The notes beneath the pieces were generated by a model. That model made no database searches. It was not told the DNA's origin and saw only the letters and a program-made list of their open reading frames with translations. Of a stretch of 64,000 nt of DNA, positions 15,016-23,892 are shown piece by piece. The stretch comes from Nocardioides panacisoli. Its GTDB lineage: Bacteria; Actinomycetota; Actinomycetes; Propionibacteriales; Nocardioidaceae. The position numbers and the translations under genes are program-made. Position 1 is the first letter of the stretch; each line of letters begins with the position of its first letter. The stretch is taken from the NCBI RefSeq assembly GCF_019448235.1, contig NZ_CP080409.1, forward strand, positions 744,001-808,000, in the 5' to 3' direction.

Positions 15016-17061
15016 CTACCAGTGCACGCCCTTGAAGACCTTGGCCATCATCAGCTGCTCGCTCTCACGGCCGCCGGGCTCGGCGCCGTCGACCTGCCCC
15101 TCGGCGGTGCGTGGCGTCGGAGGCGCCGACTGCCCCTTGGCCGCGGCGCTGTCGGGGAAGACGTGGTAGGCGACGTTGAGCACCCGGAACGCGGCCTTGG
15201 GGGCGACGGTGTGCGCGACCGCGCCGACGGTGCCCAGGGCGGTGTTGATCTCGTGGGGCTTGTCGACCAGTGCCCGGATCACGACGTCCGCGGCCTGCGC
15301 GGGCGAGATCGTGGGGAACTTGTCGTAGATCTTCGTGGGGGCGATCATCGGGGTCCGCACCAGCGGCATGTGGATCCCGGTGAAGGTGATGCCGTTGCCG
15401 ACCACCTCGCTGGCCACGACGTTGCTCCAGGAGTCCAGTGCCGCCTTGGAGGCGACGTAGGCCGAGAAGCGCGTCGGGTTGGTCTGCACCCCGATGGAGG
15501 AGATGTTGACCACGTGGCCCGACTTCTGCCGTTGCATGATCGGCATCAGGCCCATCACCAGCCGGATCGCGCCGAAGTAGTTGAGCTGCATCGTGCGCTC
15601 GAAGTCGTGGAAGCGGTCCTGGGAGAGCCGCAGCGAGCGTCGGATGGAGCGCCCGGCGTTGTTGATGACGAAGTCGACCGAGTCCAGCTCGCCCAGCTGG
15701 GTGCACAGGTCGTCGATCGCCGCCAGGTCCGAGAGGTCGCAGGCGTAGACGTGGGCCGTGCCGCCCCGCATCTCGATCTCGGCCTTGGTGGCCTCGAGCT
15801 TGTCCTTGCCGCGGGCGACGAGCACCGGGATGCCGCCTGCCTGGGCCACCTTGAGTGCGGTCACCTTGCCGATGCCCGAGGATGCCCCGGTGATGACGAC
15901 GCGCTTCCCCTTCAGCGCCGCCCGGTTCTTGGCGCTGTCGCCGGTGGAGGTGTCGAGGTACTCCTCCCAGTAGGACCACAGCGTGCGTGCGTAGGACTCC
16001 AGGTCGGGCACGCCGATGCCGGAGCCCGCGAGGGCCCGCTCGGTCTCGCGGGAGTCGAAGGCGGGCGTGAAGGAGGAGTGGCCGACCACCTCCGCGGGCA
16101 CGCCGAGGCGTCCCAGGGTCTGGTCCAACAGCAGGCGTGCCGGCGCGCTGCGCACGACCCGGGTGAAGACGCTGAGCGGCTGGATCGGTCGTGGCAGCAG
16201 CCCGGTTGCCCGTGACGTCACCGCCCGGTCCACCGGGGTGGCGAAGCGTGGCGCACCGGCCGCAGCGCAGAAGGTGTTGATCATCTCCACGACCGGCTGC
16301 GGGTCGGGGTTGACCAGGTGGAAGGCCTCGCCGTCGCGATCGGCCAGGTGCGCCAGGTGGTCCATCGCCGAGGCGACGTAGTCCACCGGCACCAGGTTGG
16401 TGTCGCCCAGGTCAGCGCCCACCAGCGGCAGCCAGGCCGGCAGGCGGTCGCGCAGCACCTTGATCGCACCGAAGAAGTAGTAGGGGCCGTCGATCTTGTC
16501 GATGGCGCCGGTCTGGGAGTCGCCGACGACGATCGCGGGCCGGTAGACGCGCCATGGCACCGGGCACTCCTCGCGCACGATGCGCTCGGACTCGAACTTG
16601 GTGCGGTGGTAGGGCGAGGGGAGCGGCTGGCCCTCGTCGAACATCGACTCGTCGAAGCGGCCGGGGTGGTCGCCGGCCGCCGCCACCGAGGACACCTGGT
16701 GGAAGCAGCCCGCTCCCACCAGGCCCGCGAGCCCCAGGGCGTGGCGGGTGCCGTCGACGTTGAGGAGCTCGTTGGTGCGGTCGTCGGCGGTCATGTCGTA
16801 GATCGCCGCGAGGTGGAAGAAGTGGTCGATCGTCCCGGCGTGCTCGTCGATCCACGCCTGGTCCACGCCGAGGTCGGGCCGACCGAGGTCACCGGTGACC
16901 GGGCGGACGCGGTCCGATCCCCACTGCCGGATCAGCGCCTCCACGCGCGGGAGCGAGGACTCGCGGCACAGCACGTGGATCGGTCCCTCGCGTCGGGCGA
17001 GGAGCTCGCCGACGAGGTGTCGTCCGATGAAGCCTGTGGCGCCGGTCACGAGGTAGGACAT
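15016..17061 (-). CDS. Two-domain SDR protein, likely fatty acyl-CoA reductase
   Basis: A 681-residue fusion of two Rossmann enzymes. The N-terminal half (residues 1-370) is an extended SDR of the NAD_binding_4/male-sterility type: TGATGFIGRH at 6-15, HLAAIYDM, and the catalytic SPYHRTKFE (Tyr and Lys). The C-terminal half (from about 385) is a classical SDR: TGASSGIGK, NNAGRS, SSIGV and YVASK. Mycobacterial AcrA1-type acyl-CoA reductases have this layout, so reduction of long-chain acyl-CoA to aldehyde or alcohol (wax or lipid synthesis) is the best guess. The ATG at 17061 lies 6 bases after TAGGCT, suggesting a leaderless transcript. Confidence 0.82.
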   Translation of the reverse strand: MSYLVTGATGFIGRHLVGELLARREGPIHVLCRESSLPRVEALIRQWGSDRVRPVTGDLGRPDLGVDQAWIDEHAGTIDHFFHLAAIYDMTADDRTNELLNVDGTRHALGLAGLVGAGCFHQVSSVAAAGDHPGRFDESMFDEGQPLPSPYHRTKFESERIVREECPVPWRVYRPAIVVGDSQTGAIDKIDGPYYFFGAIKVLRDRLPAWLPLVGADLGDTNLVPVDYVASAMDHLAHLADRDGEAFHLVNPDPQPVVEMINTFCAAAGAPRFATPVDRAVTSRATGLLPRPIQPLSVFTRVVRSAPARLLLDQTLGRLGVPAEVVGHSSFTPAFDSRETERALAGSGIGVPDLESYARTLWSYWEEYLDTSTGDSAKNRAALKGKRVVITGASSGIGKVTALKVAQAGGIPVLVARGKDKLEATKAEIEMRGGTAHVYACDLSDLAAIDDLCTQLGELDSVDFVINNAGRSIRRSLRLSQDRFHDFERTMQLNYFGAIRLVMGLMPIMQRQKSGHVVNISSIGVQTNPTRFSAYVASKAALDSWSNVVASEVVGNGITFTGIHMPLVRTPMIAPTKIYDKFPTISPAQAADVVIRALVDKPHEINTALGTVGAVAHTVAPKAAFRVLNVAYHVFPDSAAAKGQSAPPTPRTAEGQVDGAEPGGRESEQLMMAKVFKGVHW

Positions 17062-17067
17062 GGCAGG

Positions 17068-17073
17068 AGCCTA
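17068..17073 (-). promoter_or_regulatory. -10 element of the two-domain reductase gene
   Basis: TAGGCT on the minus strand, 6 bases before the ATG at 17061. Confidence 0.5.
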
Positions 17074-17200
17074 CGCGCGAGTAGCTCCGGATGGGAGACC
17101 TTGCTCGGTGGTCTCGACACGCCCGTCGCGACCACGCAGGTCAGGCCGCGGGGCTACTCGACCTTCTCGCCGACGAGTGCGCCCGCGCCGGCGCATGGCC

Positions 17201-18079
17201 TCACTCGCTCGAACCGCCGAACATGATCTCGTCCCAACTCGGCACCGACGCCCGGCCACGCTTCTTCGGCGGCGTACGCCGCTGCGGCGGCGCCGGTGCG
17301 GGCTCCGGCTCCTTGTCCTCGTCCTCGCCCTCCGCGGCCGGCTCAGGGGGCGGCGTGGTGTCCGCGATCGGCTCGTCCGGCACCGGGGCACCGTCCTCGC
17401 CGTCGCGGACCATGTCGAGCGCGTCATCGCCCAAGGGCAGCTGGTCGGCGACGGCCGAGAGGTGACGCTGTCCCTCGACGCGGGCCGGTGCCGGCGGCGG
17501 CGTGTCGCCGATGAGCAGGCGGGCATCGTCGTTGTCGGCGGTGACGTAGTTGCCCGGCGCGTCGAAGACGAACTTCGCGGTGCCGGCGTTGTCGGCGAGC
17601 ACGAAGTCCGCGGTGAGCACCCAGCGTCCGTCCTCGCGGCGGTAGGAGTCCCACGAGACCTGGTCCGGGCGGGCGTCGTTGGCGGCGAGGTGGGCCGTCA
17701 CCGCCTCGCCGAGCTGGCGCAGGTGACTCGCGCCGGCGCTGTCACCCGACCGGCGCAGCGAGGACTTCTGGGCCCGCTCGGCGATGTGCTGGCGCTCGGC
17801 GAGGACCGGCGCGGCGTAGGCCATGATCGCGTCGACGGTGCTGCCCGCGGCCTCGGCGACCTCCTCGGGCGACTCACCGCCACGGATCCGGTGCTGGATG
17901 TCGCGGGGGCGAAGGGTGCTGCTCATCTGCATCTCCAACTGGCCGAGTCGAGTGGTCTGTCCGCGCAGCGCGGCACGGAGCCCGGGGGTGATGTCGAGGG
18001 TGAACTCGGTGCCCCGGTCGCTCACCAGGAGCAGGCGGCGCCCGTCCTCACTCACTCCGGCGAGGGAGAGGTGCGACAT
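17201..18079 (-). CDS. sepH: Septation protein SepH (DUF3071)
   Basis: A 292-residue protein matching SepH, the actinobacterial cell-division factor that binds FtsZ and promotes Z-ring assembly. The conserved N-terminal region MSHLSLAGVSEDGRRLLLVSD and the helix-turn-helix-like segment LRPRDIQHRIRGGESPEEVAEAAG (about residues 55-80) are present. A long acidic Pro/Glu-rich linker and a short conserved C-terminal tail (RASVPSWDEIMFG) complete the family pattern. The ATG at 18079 has AAGGA upstream; in-frame extension to 18151 adds only Pro-rich sequence. It stands alone, downstream of the lactone oxidase gene across a hairpin. Confidence 0.88.
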   Translation of the reverse strand: MSHLSLAGVSEDGRRLLLVSDRGTEFTLDITPGLRAALRGQTTRLGQLEMQMSSTLRPRDIQHRIRGGESPEEVAEAAGSTVDAIMAYAAPVLAERQHIAERAQKSSLRRSGDSAGASHLRQLGEAVTAHLAANDARPDQVSWDSYRREDGRWVLTADFVLADNAGTAKFVFDAPGNYVTADNDDARLLIGDTPPPAPARVEGQRHLSAVADQLPLGDDALDMVRDGEDGAPVPDEPIADTTPPPEPAAEGEDEDKEPEPAPAPPQRRTPPKKRGRASVPSWDEIMFGGSSE

Positions 18080-18123
18080 GGGCGGGATCCTTGGTCGTGG
18101 TGGTGCGGGTCGGGGTTGGGGCG

Positions 18124-18129
18124 AGCCTA
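18124..18129 (-). promoter_or_regulatory. Possible -10 of sepH
   Basis: TAGGCT on the minus strand, giving a leader of roughly 40 bases that includes AAGGA before the ATG at 18079. Confidence 0.35.
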
Positions 18130-18140
18130 CGCCAGCCGGA

Positions 18141-18183
18141 CACACCCCCACGGCAGGCTCACCGGGGGTGCGTGGGGTGTGTG
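18141..18183. terminator. Imperfect hairpin between lactone oxidase gene and sepH
   Basis: ACACACCCCCACG-like sequence at about 18140-18152 and CGTGGGGTGTGT at 18171-18182 can pair with one bulge. There is no T-run; weak terminator or an operator. Confidence 0.3.
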
Positions 18184-18209
18184 CCGACGACGGCCGGACC
18201 CCGGCCCGG

Positions 18210-19523
18210 TCAGTTGCCCAGGATCCGGCGCAGGTGGTCGTTGGTGAGGACGCGGTCGGGATCGAGTCGGTCCCGCAGCGCCACGAACTCGTCGCGGCGG
18301 TCGTAGAGCGCGGCCACGTCGTCCGGACCGAGCGTGTGGAGCTTGCCCCAGTGGGGGCGACCGCCGTGGGCGCGCAGCATCGCCTCGATCAGGGAGAAGT
18401 ACGACGCGTGGTCGGCACCGCGGTGGGTGTGGAAGGCCAGGTACAGCGAGTCCCGGTCGTACGCGGTGGAGAGCGGCACGTCGTCGGCCGGCGCCACCCG
18501 GATCTCGACCGGGAAGCTGATCCTCAGGTCCGAGGCGTCGATGAGCCGCCGTGCCTCCCGCAGCACGTCGAGGCCGACCTCGCGGGGGACGGCGTACTCC
18601 ATCTCCTTGAAGACGACCTCACGGCTGGTGGTGAAGACCCGGTGGGCCACGTCGGAGTAGGTGCGCGCCCCGAGGAGGCGAGCGGCCAGCCGGTTGGCGC
18701 GCGGGACGGCGGCGGGCGCGTGGTTGAGCAGCGCTGTCTGGGCACCGAACACCTTGTTGGAGAGCAGGTCGTCGTCGAGCCAGGCGCGCCAGCGGGGGAG
18801 CGGTTCGGCGTCCCCGGGGTCGACGTCGAGCCGGTCGTTGCGCTTGGTCAGCATCCGGTCGGTGTGGGGGAACCAGTACATGTCGACGTGGTCGTGCTCG
18901 GCGGCCATCTCGTCGAAGCGGGCCAGCGCCTCGTCCCAGCCCATCGGCTGCTCGGTGGCGCGCAGGCAGAACAGCGGCTCGACGGCGAAGGTGACGGTGG
19001 TCAGCACGCCCAGTGCTCCGAGGCCGAGCCGCCCGAACTCCCATACCTCGGGATTCTCCCGGGCCGAGGCACGCAGCACCTCGCCCTCCCCGGTCACCAG
19101 CTCCAGCGCCACCGCCTGCGCGGACAGGCTCGCGGTCCGCCCGCCCGTGCCGTGGGTGCCGGTCGAGATCGCCCCGGCGAGGGTCTGGTCGGCGATGTCA
19201 CCCATGTTGTGCAGGGCCAGGCCGTGCCGGGCGAGCGCGGCGTTGAGGTCCTTCAGTCGGGTTCCCGCCCAGGCCGTCGCCGTCCCGGCTGGGTGGTCGA
19301 CGGCGAGGAGGCCGGTCATGCCGTGGGGCAGCAGGAGGGTGTGCTCGGGGCGGGCGATGGGCGTGAAGCTGTGGCCGGTCCCCGCCGTCTTGACCGTCGT
19401 CCCGGACTCCCGGGCACGCTCGACCTCGGCGACCACGTCGTCGGTGGTCGCCGGCGTACGGGTGCGGATCCCGTGCGCGGCGGCGAGGCCGGACCAGTTG
19501 CGCCACGAGTCGCCCGTGCTCAT
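18210..19523 (-). CDS. FAD-linked sugar-lactone oxidase (arabinono/gulonolactone oxidase type)
   Basis: A 437-residue flavoenzyme of the vanillyl-alcohol-oxidase fold. An N-terminal FAD-binding domain (GTGHSFTPIARPEHTLL near residue 46, and the AGAISTGTHGTGGRTASLS pyrophosphate loop near 117) is followed by the ALO C-terminal domain with HTHRGADHASYF and GGRPHWGKLHTL, typical of D-arabinono-1,4-lactone and L-gulono-1,4-lactone oxidases. The physiological lactone in actinobacteria is uncertain. The ATG at 19523 follows TACCGT by 6 bases; a longer form from 19586 would overlap the start of hemH and is unlikely. It is divergent from hemH with 53 bases between starts. Confidence 0.88.
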   Translation of the reverse strand: MSTGDSWRNWSGLAAAHGIRTRTPATTDDVVAEVERARESGTTVKTAGTGHSFTPIARPEHTLLLPHGMTGLLAVDHPAGTATAWAGTRLKDLNAALARHGLALHNMGDIADQTLAGAISTGTHGTGGRTASLSAQAVALELVTGEGEVLRASARENPEVWEFGRLGLGALGVLTTVTFAVEPLFCLRATEQPMGWDEALARFDEMAAEHDHVDMYWFPHTDRMLTKRNDRLDVDPGDAEPLPRWRAWLDDDLLSNKVFGAQTALLNHAPAAVPRANRLAARLLGARTYSDVAHRVFTTSREVVFKEMEYAVPREVGLDVLREARRLIDASDLRISFPVEIRVAPADDVPLSTAYDRDSLYLAFHTHRGADHASYFSLIEAMLRAHGGRPHWGKLHTLGPDDVAALYDRRDEFVALRDRLDPDRVLTNDHLRRILGN

Positions 19524-19529
19524 GGGGCG

Positions 19530-19535
19530 ACGGTA
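19530..19535 (-). promoter_or_regulatory. -10 element of the lactone oxidase gene
   Basis: TACCGT on the minus strand, 6 bases before the ATG at 19523. Confidence 0.5.
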
Positions 19536-19564
19536 GCGCTCGTGGACGGTGTCCGGGGGCTCCC

Positions 19565-19570
19565 TAGGAT
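19565..19570 (+). promoter_or_regulatory. -10 element of hemH
   Basis: TAGGAT, 6 bases before the GTG at 19577; GTGGAC at 19542-19547 is a weak -35 with 17-base spacing. Confidence 0.5.
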
Positions 19571-19576
19571 GGTGGG

Positions 19577-20647
19577 GTGTCGACATCGGATGACCCCCGC
19601 AGCGCCGTCGCTCCCTATGACGCCCTCCTCCTGGTCTCCTTCGGGGGGCCGGAGAAGCCGGCCGACGTGGTGCCGTTCCTGGAGAACGTCACCCGGGGCC
19701 GGGGGATCCCGCGGGAGCGGCTGGAGGAGGTGGGGGAGCACTACTACCTCTTCGGTGGACGTTCCCCGATCAACGACCAGAATCGTGAGTTCCTCACGGC
19801 GCTGCGTGCCGACCTCGACGGGGCGGGGATCGACCTGCCCGTCTACTGGGGCAACCGCAACTGGGACCCCTACCTCACCGACACGGTGGCGCAGATGGCG
19901 CAGGACGGCGTACGCCGCGCGGCGTGCTTCGTCACCAGCGCCTACTCGTCGTGGTCGAGCTGCCGGCAGTACCGCGAGAACCTCGCCGAGGCCGCGGACC
20001 GTGTGGAGGCGCCGCCCCAGTTGGACAAGCTGCGGCACTACTTCAACCACCCCGGGTTCGTGGCGTCGGTGACCGACTGCACCCTCGAGGCGCTCGCCGA
20101 CCTGCCCGAGGACGTCCGGGCGCAGGCCCGCCTGGTCTTCGTCACCCATTCCATCCCCACCGCGATGAACGACCACAGCGGGCCCGACGGGGGCGCCTAC
20201 GTCGCCCAGCACCGCGACGTCGCGGCCGTCGTGACCGAGCGCGTCGCCCGGGAGACCGGCAACGAGCACGACCACGAGCTCGCCTTCTGCTCGCGCTCCG
20301 GGTCGCCCCACACGCCGTGGCTCGAACCCGACATCAACGACCGGCTCGAGGAGCTGCACGCCGAGGGCGCGGCCGCGGTGGTGATGGTGCCGGTCGGGTT
20401 CGTGTCCGACCACATGGAGGTCATCTACGACCTCGACACCGAGGCCATGGCCACCGCCGACCGGCTCGGGCTGCCCGTGCGCCGGGCCGGCACCGCCGGC
20501 GTGGACCCCCGCTTCGTCGCGACCGTGCGGGACCTGCTGCTGGAGCGGGCAGCCGCCGAGCGGGACGAGCCCGTCACCCGCGCCGCCGAGGGCGAGATCG
20601 GCGCGCTGTGGGACCGCTGCCCCGTGGGGTGCTGCGGTCGTGGCTGA
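19577..20647 (+). CDS. hemH: Ferrochelatase (coproporphyrin type)
   Basis: Inserts Fe(II) into a porphyrin; in actinobacteria the substrate is coproporphyrin III, so the product is coproheme (also named CpfC). The 356-residue protein has [25 protein letters not shown] at the N-terminus, the metal-site motif THSIPTAMN, and a CSRSGSP segment. A C-terminal RCPVGCC, together with Cys in SSCRQY, gives the [2Fe-2S] cluster ligands known from mycobacterial ferrochelatase. GTG start with a leaderless -10. The next gene overlaps it by 8 bases, so the two are co-transcribed. Confidence 0.95.
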   Translation: MSTSDDPRSAVAPYDALLLVSFGGPEKPADVVPFLENVTRGRGIPRERLEEVGEHYYLFGGRSPINDQNREFLTALRADLDGAGIDLPVYWGNRNWDPYLTDTVAQMAQDGVRRAACFVTSAYSSWSSCRQYRENLAEAADRVEAPPQLDKLRHYFNHPGFVASVTDCTLEALADLPEDVRAQARLVFVTHSIPTAMNDHSGPDGGAYVAQHRDVAAVVTERVARETGNEHDHELAFCSRSGSPHTPWLEPDINDRLEELHAEGAAAVVMVPVGFVSDHMEVIYDLDTEAMATADRLGLPVRRAGTAGVDPRFVATVRDLLLERAAAERDEPVTRAAEGEIGALWDRCPVGCCGRG

Positions 20648-21452
20648 GCCCGACGCCGCCGCGCTGGCCGCCCTTGCGCTCGACGTTGCCCGCGAGGCGG
20701 CCGACCTGGTGCAGGACCATGCCGGCCGGGTCGGCGTCGCCGCCACCAAGTCCAGCGACGTCGACGTCGTCACGGCCGCCGACCAGGCGGCCGAGGAGCT
20801 CATCCGGGCGCGCCTGGCCGCGGCCCGCCCCGACGACGCCTTCCTCGGCGAGGAGGGCGATGACGTGCCCGGCACCTCCGGCGTGCGCTGGATCATCGAC
20901 CCCATCGACGGCACCGTGAACTTCCTCTACGGCCTGGAGGAGTACGCCGTCTCCATCGCCGGGGAGGTCCACGGCGAGGTCGTGGCGGGCGTGGTCCTCA
21001 ACGCGGCCAGCGGCGTCGCCTACGTCGGTCACGTGGACGCGGCCCTGGCCGGCGGCGGTTCCGCGACGCGCGACGGGGTCGCGCTGCGCGTGCGGGAGGA
21101 GGTGCCGCTGGCGCAACGCCTGGTCGCCACCGGGTTCGGCTACCGCCGGGAGGTGCGCGAGCAGCAGGCCGCCACGACGGCACGGCTGCTGCCCGAGGTG
21201 CGCGACATCCGGCGCCACGGGTCGTGCGCCCTGGAGCTGTGCCACCTCGCCGAGGGAGCCCTCGACGCCTACGTGGAGGAGGGCGTGAACCTCTGGGACC
21301 ACGCCGCCGGTGCCCTCATCGCGCGGCTGGCCGGGGCACGGACGGAGCTACTGCCCGGGGCCGGCGGTCGCGACCTGCTCGTGGCGGCGCCCGAAAATGG
21401 CTACACGACCTTCCTGGACGCCGTACGATCCGCGGGATTCGTGCGGGAATAA
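20640..21452 (+). CDS. Inositol monophosphatase family protein
   Basis: A 270-residue Mg2+-dependent, Li+-sensitive-type phosphatase fold. The metal-binding motifs are clear: [17 protein letters not shown], the [15 protein letters not shown] signature near residue 82, and [16 protein letters not shown] near residue 215. Candidate substrates are inositol-1-phosphate or histidinol phosphate; the corresponding mycobacterial gene next to the dut block is annotated suhB. It starts with a GTG that overlaps the 3' end of hemH by 8 bases, implying translational coupling. The region after it (21453-21573) is the promoter region for the DUF4193 gene. Confidence 0.88.
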   Translation: MAEPDAAALAALALDVAREAADLVQDHAGRVGVAATKSSDVDVVTAADQAAEELIRARLAAARPDDAFLGEEGDDVPGTSGVRWIIDPIDGTVNFLYGLEEYAVSIAGEVHGEVVAGVVLNAASGVAYVGHVDAALAGGGSATRDGVALRVREEVPLAQRLVATGFGYRREVREQQAATTARLLPEVRDIRRHGSCALELCHLAEGALDAYVEEGVNLWDHAAGALIARLAGARTELLPGAGGRDLLVAAPENGYTTFLDAVRSAGFVRE

Positions 21453-21573
21453 CCGCCCGAACCACACCGTTGGCACCACCTGCATCGGACCGGTGTACCG
21501 ACCCCGGTCCCGATGGTGCACAATCTGCCGCGCTGCTCACGCAATCCGGCTTCGCTGAGGGGAGACCGCAGTC

Positions 21574-21864
21574 ATGGCGACTGACTACGACGCACCACGC
21601 AAGAACGAGGAGTCCGAGTCCGAGGACAGCCTCGAGGAACTCAAGGCGCGTCGACACGAGAAGAACTCCGGGAAGGTCGACGAGGACGAGGCCGAGGCCG
21701 CCGAGTCCTTCGAGCTGCCGGGCGCCGACCTCTCCCACGAGGAGCTCGCGGTCGAGGTCAAGCCGCGCCAGTCCGACGAGTTCACCTGCACCAGCTGCTT
21801 CCTGGTCCACCACCGCAGCCAGCTGGCTGATGAGAAGAAGATGATCTGCAAGGACTGCGCCTAG
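21574..21864 (+). CDS. DUF4193 domain-containing protein
   Basis: A 96-residue acidic protein of the actinobacterial DUF4193 family. The N-terminal MATDYDAPRKNEE and the C-terminal zinc-ribbon-like cysteines, FTCTSCFLVHHRSQLADEK followed by ICKDC, are the family hallmarks; CxxC plus CxxC suggests a bound metal. Between them lies a highly charged Glu/Asp/Lys stretch, probably disordered. GGGGAGA lies about 9 bases before the ATG. The function is unknown, but conservation next to dut across actinobacteria suggests a core role. It converges on the DUF4235 gene. Confidence 0.88.
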   Translation: MATDYDAPRKNEESESEDSLEELKARRHEKNSGKVDEDEAEAAESFELPGADLSHEELAVEVKPRQSDEFTCTSCFLVHHRSQLADEKKMICKDCA

Positions 21865-21884
21865 TCCGGCACGCACGTCCGGAC
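21864..21884. terminator. Weak hairpin after the DUF4193 gene
   Basis: GTCCGG at 21864-21869 pairs with CCGGAC at 21879-21884 around a 9-base loop between two convergent genes; no T-run. Confidence 0.3.
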
Positions 21885-21907
21885 GCTGCGGACCGAGGTG
21901 GGGGGCC

Positions 21908-22213
21908 TCAGTCCTTGCGCAGCGGCGGGGGCAGCTCGCCGGTCGACTTCAGGTAGTAGTTCGCCGCACGCCGGCTGGCCAGCATCCGTGCCAGGCCGAT
22001 GAAGGTGCCGCTCACGACGGCCCAGGCGACGGCCTCGCGCAGTTCGACGTCGGGGTCGGCCGGGTTCTTCGGGGGCTGCTTGCCCGTGGCGGCCTTCCAC
22101 CCCGTGGAGAGTCCCGTCGCCGCCACCCTCGCCGCACCCAGTGCCGCCACGGTGGAGAAGATCGACCAGGTCTTGGAACTGTCGCCCTTCGCCTTCTTCG
22201 ACTTCTTCGCCAT
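21908..22213 (-). CDS. DUF4235 domain-containing protein
   Basis: A 101-residue small membrane protein of the DUF4235 family. A very basic start (MAKKSKKAKGDSSK) is followed by two moderately hydrophobic segments, at about residues 17-35 (IFSTVAALGAARVAATGLS) and 60-80 (AVAWAVVSGTFIGLARMLAS), with the family motif ATGKQPPKNPADPDVELREAV between them. Its function is unknown. It lies 9 bases downstream of the DUF3093 gene on the same strand, so the two form an operon divergent from dut. Confidence 0.82.
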   Translation of the reverse strand: MAKKSKKAKGDSSKTWSIFSTVAALGAARVAATGLSTGWKAATGKQPPKNPADPDVELREAVAWAVVSGTFIGLARMLASRRAANYYLKSTGELPPPLRKD

Positions 22214-22222
22214 GCGGCGACC

Positions 22223-22681
22223 CTAACCCTTGACCAGCGCCGTGAGAGCGGCGGCCAGCGCCTCGGGATGCCGCGAGCTCACCAGCCAGTACGGCGCCGG
22301 GTCGCGCGGGTCGGTGACCTCCACCCGGACCGCGCGGCGCACGTAGGGCCGCAACAGCAGGTGTGCGCGGGCGTCCGCCCCCGGGCCGGACACCCGGCGG
22401 GTCTCCTCGGCGTCGAGGGCGTCGGCGGCCCCCAGGTGCGTCGCCTCGATCCGCGCCCGTCCGGCGACGAACCAGTCGCCGGCCACCCGGAGCCGCGCCT
22501 CGCCGAACCACCACAGGCCGAGCACGAGCAACGCCATGGCGATCGCCGTGGCCGTCCAGGCGACCGGCTCGGGCACCGCGACCACCAGCGCCAGCCAGAA
22601 GCTGGCGACGAGCATCGTCCCCTGGGCCCACCAGCGGATCGGCACGCTGAGGCGCTCTTGGTACTCCGGGGGCTTCTCCAC
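22223..22681 (-). CDS. DUF3093 domain-containing membrane protein
   Basis: A 152-residue protein matching DUF3093. Two adjacent transmembrane segments lie at about residues 17-60 (the WWAQGTMLVASFWLALVVAVP region and the VAWTATAIAMALLVLGLWWF region). A small cytosolic domain follows, ending in the conserved DPRDPAPYWLVSSRHPEALAAAL pattern. Its function is unknown; it is the usual divergent neighbour of dut in actinobacteria (the Rv2698-dut arrangement in mycobacteria, from memory). GTG start; the region 50 bases wide to dut must hold both promoters. Confidence 0.82.
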   Translation of the reverse strand: MEKPPEYQERLSVPIRWWAQGTMLVASFWLALVVAVPEPVAWTATAIAMALLVLGLWWFGEARLRVAGDWFVAGRARIEATHLGAADALDAEETRRVSGPGADARAHLLLRPYVRRAVRVEVTDPRDPAPYWLVSSRHPEALAAALTALVKG

Positions 22682-22719
22682 ACCGCCGATGGTCCCATCC
22701 CGCGCGCGTGCGCGGCGCG

Positions 22720-22725
22720 TAGGGT
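22720..22725 (+). promoter_or_regulatory. -10 element of dut
   Basis: TAGGGT, 6 bases before the GTG at 22732. Confidence 0.5.
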
Positions 22726-22731
22726 CGAGGC

Positions 22732-23241
22732 GTGACCGCCCATCCCGAGCTCGAGATCGCCGTCCAGCTGCTCGACGAGGACCTGCCGCCGCCGAGCTAC
22801 GCCCACCCCGGTGACGCGGGCGCCGACCTGCTCACCACCGTCGACGTTGCCCTCGCGCCGGGGGAGCGCGCCCTGGTCCCGACCGGGATCGCGATCGCAC
22901 TGCCGGAGGGGTACGTCGCGCTGGTGCACCCGCGCTCCGGACTCGCCGCCCGCCACGGGCTCTCGATCGTCAACACACCCGGCACCGTCGACGCCGGCTA
23001 CCGGGGCGAGATCAAGGTGCTGCTGATCAACCACGACCCGACCGAGCCGATCGAGCTCCGTCGGGGTGACCGCGTCGCCCAGCTGGTGATCCAGCGGTGT
23101 GAGCGCGCACGGTTCGTGCCCACCCCCACCCTTCCCGAGACGGCCCGTGGCGCCGGCGGCTACGGTTCTACCGGCGGCTTCGCCGTCGCAGGGGAGGGCG
23201 CAGCCGCGCCGTCACCGGACTCGAGGAGAGGTCAGCAGTGA
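22732..23241 (+). CDS. dut: dUTP diphosphatase
   Basis: Trimeric dUTPase that hydrolyses dUTP to dUMP and pyrophosphate, limiting uracil in DNA. All five motifs are visible in the 169 residues: [10 protein letters not shown] (motif 1), [11 protein letters not shown] (2), [13 protein letters not shown] (3), [11 protein letters not shown] (4) and the C-terminal GYGSTGGF (5, which closes over the active site). An extra tail of about 15 residues follows motif 5. The GTG start lies 6 bases after TAGGGT (leaderless). Its stop overlaps the start of the DUF3710 gene by 4 bases (GTGA), so it heads a short operon. Confidence 0.96.
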   Translation: MTAHPELEIAVQLLDEDLPPPSYAHPGDAGADLLTTVDVALAPGERALVPTGIAIALPEGYVALVHPRSGLAARHGLSIVNTPGTVDAGYRGEIKVLLINHDPTEPIELRRGDRVAQLVIQRCERARFVPTPTLPETARGAGGYGSTGGFAVAGEGAAAPSPDSRRGQQ

Positions 23242-23876
23242 GGTTTCGCCGCAAGGCAGAGTCGACCGATGCCGTCGACGAGGCGTCGGGCAACGACCCC
23301 GACGCCGGGGCGTCGTCGGCCGAGGCGTCGCCCGAGGGCCCCTACGACATCGCCGAGCTCCCTGACGACGGCCTGACCCGCGTCGACCTCGGCGGCCTGG
23401 TGGTCGCCCCGGGCTGGGGCAAGGACCTGCGCGTGCAGGTCGACCAGGGCTCCGGCGAGGTCCGCTCGGTGGTCCTCGCCGGCAAGGAGGGTGCGGTCGA
23501 GCTGCGGGCCTACGCCGCGCCGCGCCACGGCGACCTGTGGGAGGACATCCGCCCCCAGATCGCCGCCGACGTCGCCCAGAAGGGCGGCACCTCCTCCGAG
23601 CGCGAGGGCCCCTTCGGCACCGAGCTGGTCTACGAGATGCAGGTCCGCACCGCCGAGGGCAAGACCGGCACCCAGACCTCCCGCGTCATCGGCATCAACG
23701 GCCCGCGCTGGCTGCTGCGCGCGACCCTGCTCGGCACGCCCGCCCGGGAGCCCGAGGGCGCCGCGGACTGGGAGGAGGCGATCACCAACGTCGCCGTCCG
23801 GCGGGGGGACCACGCCATGCCGGTCGGGGAGCAGCTGCCCCTCCAGATGCCCGAGGGCACCCAGCAGGCGGACTGA
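23238..23876 (+). CDS. DUF3710 domain-containing protein
   Basis: A 212-residue soluble protein of the actinobacterial DUF3710 family. An acidic linker of about 40 residues precedes the domain, which begins at [21 protein letters not shown] and contains [34 protein letters not shown] and the [18 protein letters not shown] motif. Function unknown. It overlaps dut by GTGA and is followed 16 bases later by an OB-fold protein gene, an order also found in mycobacteria; co-transcription is very likely. Confidence 0.85.
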   Translation: MRFRRKAESTDAVDEASGNDPDAGASSAEASPEGPYDIAELPDDGLTRVDLGGLVVAPGWGKDLRVQVDQGSGEVRSVVLAGKEGAVELRAYAAPRHGDLWEDIRPQIAADVAQKGGTSSEREGPFGTELVYEMQVRTAEGKTGTQTSRVIGINGPRWLLRATLLGTPAREPEGAADWEEAITNVAVRRGDHAMPVGEQLPLQMPEGTQQAD

Positions 23877-23892
23877 GACGAGAGGCACCGGC

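Noticed and set aside
17107..17163. GGTGGTCTCGAC...TACTCGACC, resembling an intergenic repeat seen in Nocardioides
   Set aside because: Only one degenerate copy occurs in the window, and its ends pair only partly; not enough to call a repeat family.
21453..21573. TPP- or other riboswitch-like structure before the DUF4193 gene
   Set aside because: No conserved riboswitch core could be recognised; CACAAT might be a -10, but no matching -35 is seen.
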